From NCBI RefSeq assembly GCF_021917145.1, contig NC_061078.1:10646604-10710603 (forward strand): a stretch of DNA of 64,000 nucleotides, written 5' to 3'. Source of the DNA: Hypomesus transpacificus (taxonomy: Eukaryota; Chordata; Actinopteri; Osmeriformes; Osmeridae). A program made the translations under genes and the position numbers. Below, in pieces: positions 61,493 through 64,000 of the stretch; the stretch's first letter is position 1; every line of letters starts with the position of its first letter. The notes beneath the pieces are model-generated. The model ran no database searches. It was not told the DNA's origin and was given only the letters and a program-made list of their open reading frames with translations.

Positions 61493-61556
61493 TACAGTAC
61501 CAGTCAAATGTTTGAACACATTTTCCCATGTGTCCAAACTTTTGACTGGTAATGTA
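61493..61556. mobile_element. Tc1-like palindromic element, copy 1
   Basis: Starts TACAGTACCAGTCAAATGTT and ends with the near-reverse complement ACTTTTGACTGGTAATGTA around a cattttcccatg loop. The TACAGTACCAGTCAAA terminus is familiar from Tc1-type inverted repeats in fish. TA at both ends fits Tc1/mariner insertion. Confidence 0.75.
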
Positions 61557-61800
61557 CACGCACACAAACACACACAGATACACACACACACATACACACA
61601 CACACATACACACACACACAGATACACATACAGATACACACACACACATACACACACACATACACACACACACAGATACACATACAGATACACACACACA
61701 CATACACACACACATACACACACATACACACACATATACACGCACACACATACACATACACATAAACATACAGATACACGTGCACACACACAAGCAAAAC
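61557..61800. repeat. CA-rich compound microsatellite with 54-bp higher-order unit
   Basis: CACACATA-type repeats. A larger unit starting GATACACATACAGATACACA recurs at 61621 and 61675, a 54-bp period. It lies exactly between the two palindromes. The frames of 100-297 residues across it are artefacts. Confidence 0.92.
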
Positions 61801-61835
61801 ACAGGTTGGCAAAGTATCAGGTTGTTCACATCACG

Positions 61836-61904
61836 TACAGTACCAGTCAAAAGTTTGGACACATTTTCCCATTCCCTCTGTCCAAACTTTTGACTGGTAC
61901 TGTA
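61836..61904. mobile_element. Tc1-like palindromic element, copy 2
   Basis: Perfect 26-bp arms beginning TACAGTACCAGTCAAAAGTT, with the reverse complement ending GGTACTGTA, around a cattttcccattccctc loop. Same family as 61493-61556 but with intact arms. Confidence 0.85.
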
Positions 61905-64000
61905 CATGTAAAAGGTACTTTTACGTAAACCGGGATCAATCTTGTTTGCATTACCATCGCATCCTTTCGGAAAAAACGGAAATGTCATAATTTCCTCTAG
62001 AAAGTGACTGGACAATCTGAAAGGTCGAAAGGTCCAGAGATAGTCCTGAGTCAGAGCACTGGGTCGGTGGAGCCGACCAGGCATGTATGCACAGTCTGTG
62101 CATAGAAGTGTGTGAATGTATTTTTCAAATCCTGTGAAAATGTTCACTGGGTGTAGTATTGAGAAGACATGTTTGTCATGTTTGGTCCCAGCTGCTGGTA
62201 ATTCTGGTGCAGCGCTGCAGTGATGGAGTGAGGAGTGAATCATATCACGACAACTGCTTAATGTATGAGTGGGTCTACCATCCTGAGGATGTCTGAGTGG
62301 CTGAGGATTCCAGCAGGGCATTCCTGATTTGAGTGGAGGCCAATGGTCATGTTTATACTGTAAACTAATATATATGAGTAAAGCTTCAGAGTTTCTTTTG
62401 AAGTACTCCTATGGTTGCACGGTTCAAAGAAAATTAACAGGTGGGTAAAATGAAACAAAATGAAACTGTGTGTGCATGTGTGTGCATGTGTGTATGTAGG
62501 TGTGTCTCTGAGTGTGTGGATGTGCGTGTGTGTGCATGCGTCTGTGTGTGTGTAAAGGGTGGTTCGGGGTTGGTTCAAGCATGCATAGTTTACGGGATTG
62601 GTTTTGTCACAAGCCTCTGTAAAAAAAAGAGAACAGGATGCTGATGTGGGGAACTGGTCTTCTGTTCTCTGCCCACTCCCCGTATCGAAACTGGCGGTTT
62701 CCATGGCTATTACCCTGTCAACTGTATGAAACACAATGCATGATGAGGGATTGTTCTTAGGGATGATTAATTAGTGGTTGATTACAGTAATGTAAAAAGG
62801 GGTCTTGTTGTTATGTAAAATCACACACAAACTGTTCTGTTTGATGATTTTCCATGTATACAGTATGTAAGTGAAATGCTATCAGAATATAACATGTAAA
62901 TAATATAACGTAAATAAATACAATGAATTAATATTTGTAATTGACAAGCTATCAGATGAACAAATAACTTATTACACACAGATTTATTTTGCTCAATCAA
63001 ATGAGTTGAGCGATGGTGAGGAGGGTATGGGACTTAGGTACAAAGAAAAAATTATTATGTGAGCAGTTGATATGTTAACAAAACTACTGTTTATGATGAT
63101 TCCCCAATACAAAACAGTCTGGGGGCTGTAAAATTTCAGTTAGGTCCCTATTGCAACATGTTGGCCAACACCAGTACCAGGTCTACAATACGACAGTATC
63201 TGCCTGAGCACGGCTCATCTAAGAGAAGACTGAGAGAAAATAAATATCTTGATGTTATCTTTATCAAGGCGAGTTTCAGAATAGATCATATCATTATTTC
63301 TGTTCCCTCTTATGCTCATGGTATTTTTTTTTACCTATTTCAATCAAATTAGCATGACTAGAATTTGAATGATGAGGAACACAATAATCCCAGAATAATT
63401 CTGTCAATCAGGATATTCTCTACTCTCTTAATCTTTATAATTCTCTTAATTCTGTTGCAGGCGATGTAAATTTGTCAGCTATCACAAACTCGGGTCTGAT
63501 AAAAAAAAACTTTCGGAATCAGCGATTTGCCAGTCTGCAAGGACATGTCGCACCCTAGTGGAAGACATATTATTTATACGGGAGGATTTGGGGGGGTCTG
63601 ACCCCCCTAATTAAGACTTGGACCCCCCCCCCCCCCCTCAAAGAGATAAAAACAACAGGTCGGGGGTTCGATACACAGCCTGGAGAAGAAGTTGACCCCC
63701 CGATTGTAATTGTATAATTCGCACTCTGCAGGCTATAATAAACAAATCTGATAGAGACCGTGAATCTAGACGACTATAATTACGTACTAGGCTACAGACT
63801 ATATTGTAGGCTATTGTTAACTTTTCTTTTATCAAAATGTTATTGTTATTCTACCTAGGCTCAGATGGACAGCAATGACATTAACAATACTTGAAAAAAT
63901 TACCATTGACTTGGGATTTGATTATGATATTGTCCCAGATTTTCTCTGATCCATTTTTGTTACGAATATGGGCTAGGTCCATCCCCGATTTGTACCCGGA
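61905..64000. other. intergenic sequence downstream of plekho2
   Basis: TG-rich repeat at about 62465-62550 and a G/C-run palindrome-like segment at 63587-63640 (ggggggtctgacccccc, then a poly-C run). No exon, RNA gene or complete transposon that I can support. Confidence 0.65.

Noticed and set aside
61428..62321. Minus-strand open frame of 297 residues
   Set aside because: Its length depends on the CA/TG satellite (Cys-Val repeats); it spans two palindromic repeats and matches no family.
63655..63680. tRNA B-box-like GGGTTCGATAC
   Set aside because: No A box or cloverleaf could be built around it; at best a decayed SINE promoter.

Overview
This window is teleost fish nuclear DNA. The genes are split by canonical GT-AG introns, and the spacers are full of dinucleotide microsatellites, short inverted-repeat DNA transposon remnants and SINE-like tails typical of bony fish. 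I could not fix the species. The Tc1-type palindromes near 61.5-61.9 kb resemble elements common in salmonid, pike and smelt-like fishes, but that is only a hint.

Five protein-coding genes are present. Four lie head-to-tail on the minus strand: chsy1 (chondroitin sulfate synthase 1; only exons 1-2, about 1.67-4.24 kb, continuing off the left edge), selenos (selenoprotein S, 5.84-7.46 kb, with its in-frame UGA and a form-2 SECIS hairpin), snrpa1 (U2 snRNP A', 8.68-11.06 kb, with a much enlarged acidic tail), and pcsk6 (PACE4 proprotein convertase, 21 coding exons over 15.17-43.28 kb). The fifth, plekho2 (PH domain protein, 7 coding exons, 49.55-59.70 kb), is on the plus strand, head-to-head with pcsk6 across about 6.3 kb. 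Exon boundaries were read by eye from frame, splice consensus and family alignment. All exon lengths sum to intact open frames: 186, 314, 908 and 793 residues for the four complete genes.

The order chsy1-selenos-snrpa1-pcsk6 matches human 15q26.3. The attachment of plekho2 next to pcsk6 does not match human, where PLEKHO2 is at 15q22. The genes do not form a pathway: chsy1 acts in Golgi glycosaminoglycan synthesis, selenos in ER-associated degradation, snrpa1 in splicing, pcsk6 in secretory-pathway processing, and plekho2 is a phosphoinositide-binding adaptor.

The most informative non-coding features are the SECIS element, a diverged tandem duplicate of the snrpa1 3' end lying in the selenos promoter, an apparent GC-AG intron in snrpa1, two copies of a hAT-like MITE (one with a perfect 8-bp target duplication), a 63-bp minisatellite that mimics coding sequence, a perfect 19-bp-arm hairpin in plekho2 intron 1, and two Tc1-like palindromes flanking a CA-rich satellite. 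I found no CRISPR, prokaryotic or viral content, and no tRNA or rRNA gene.
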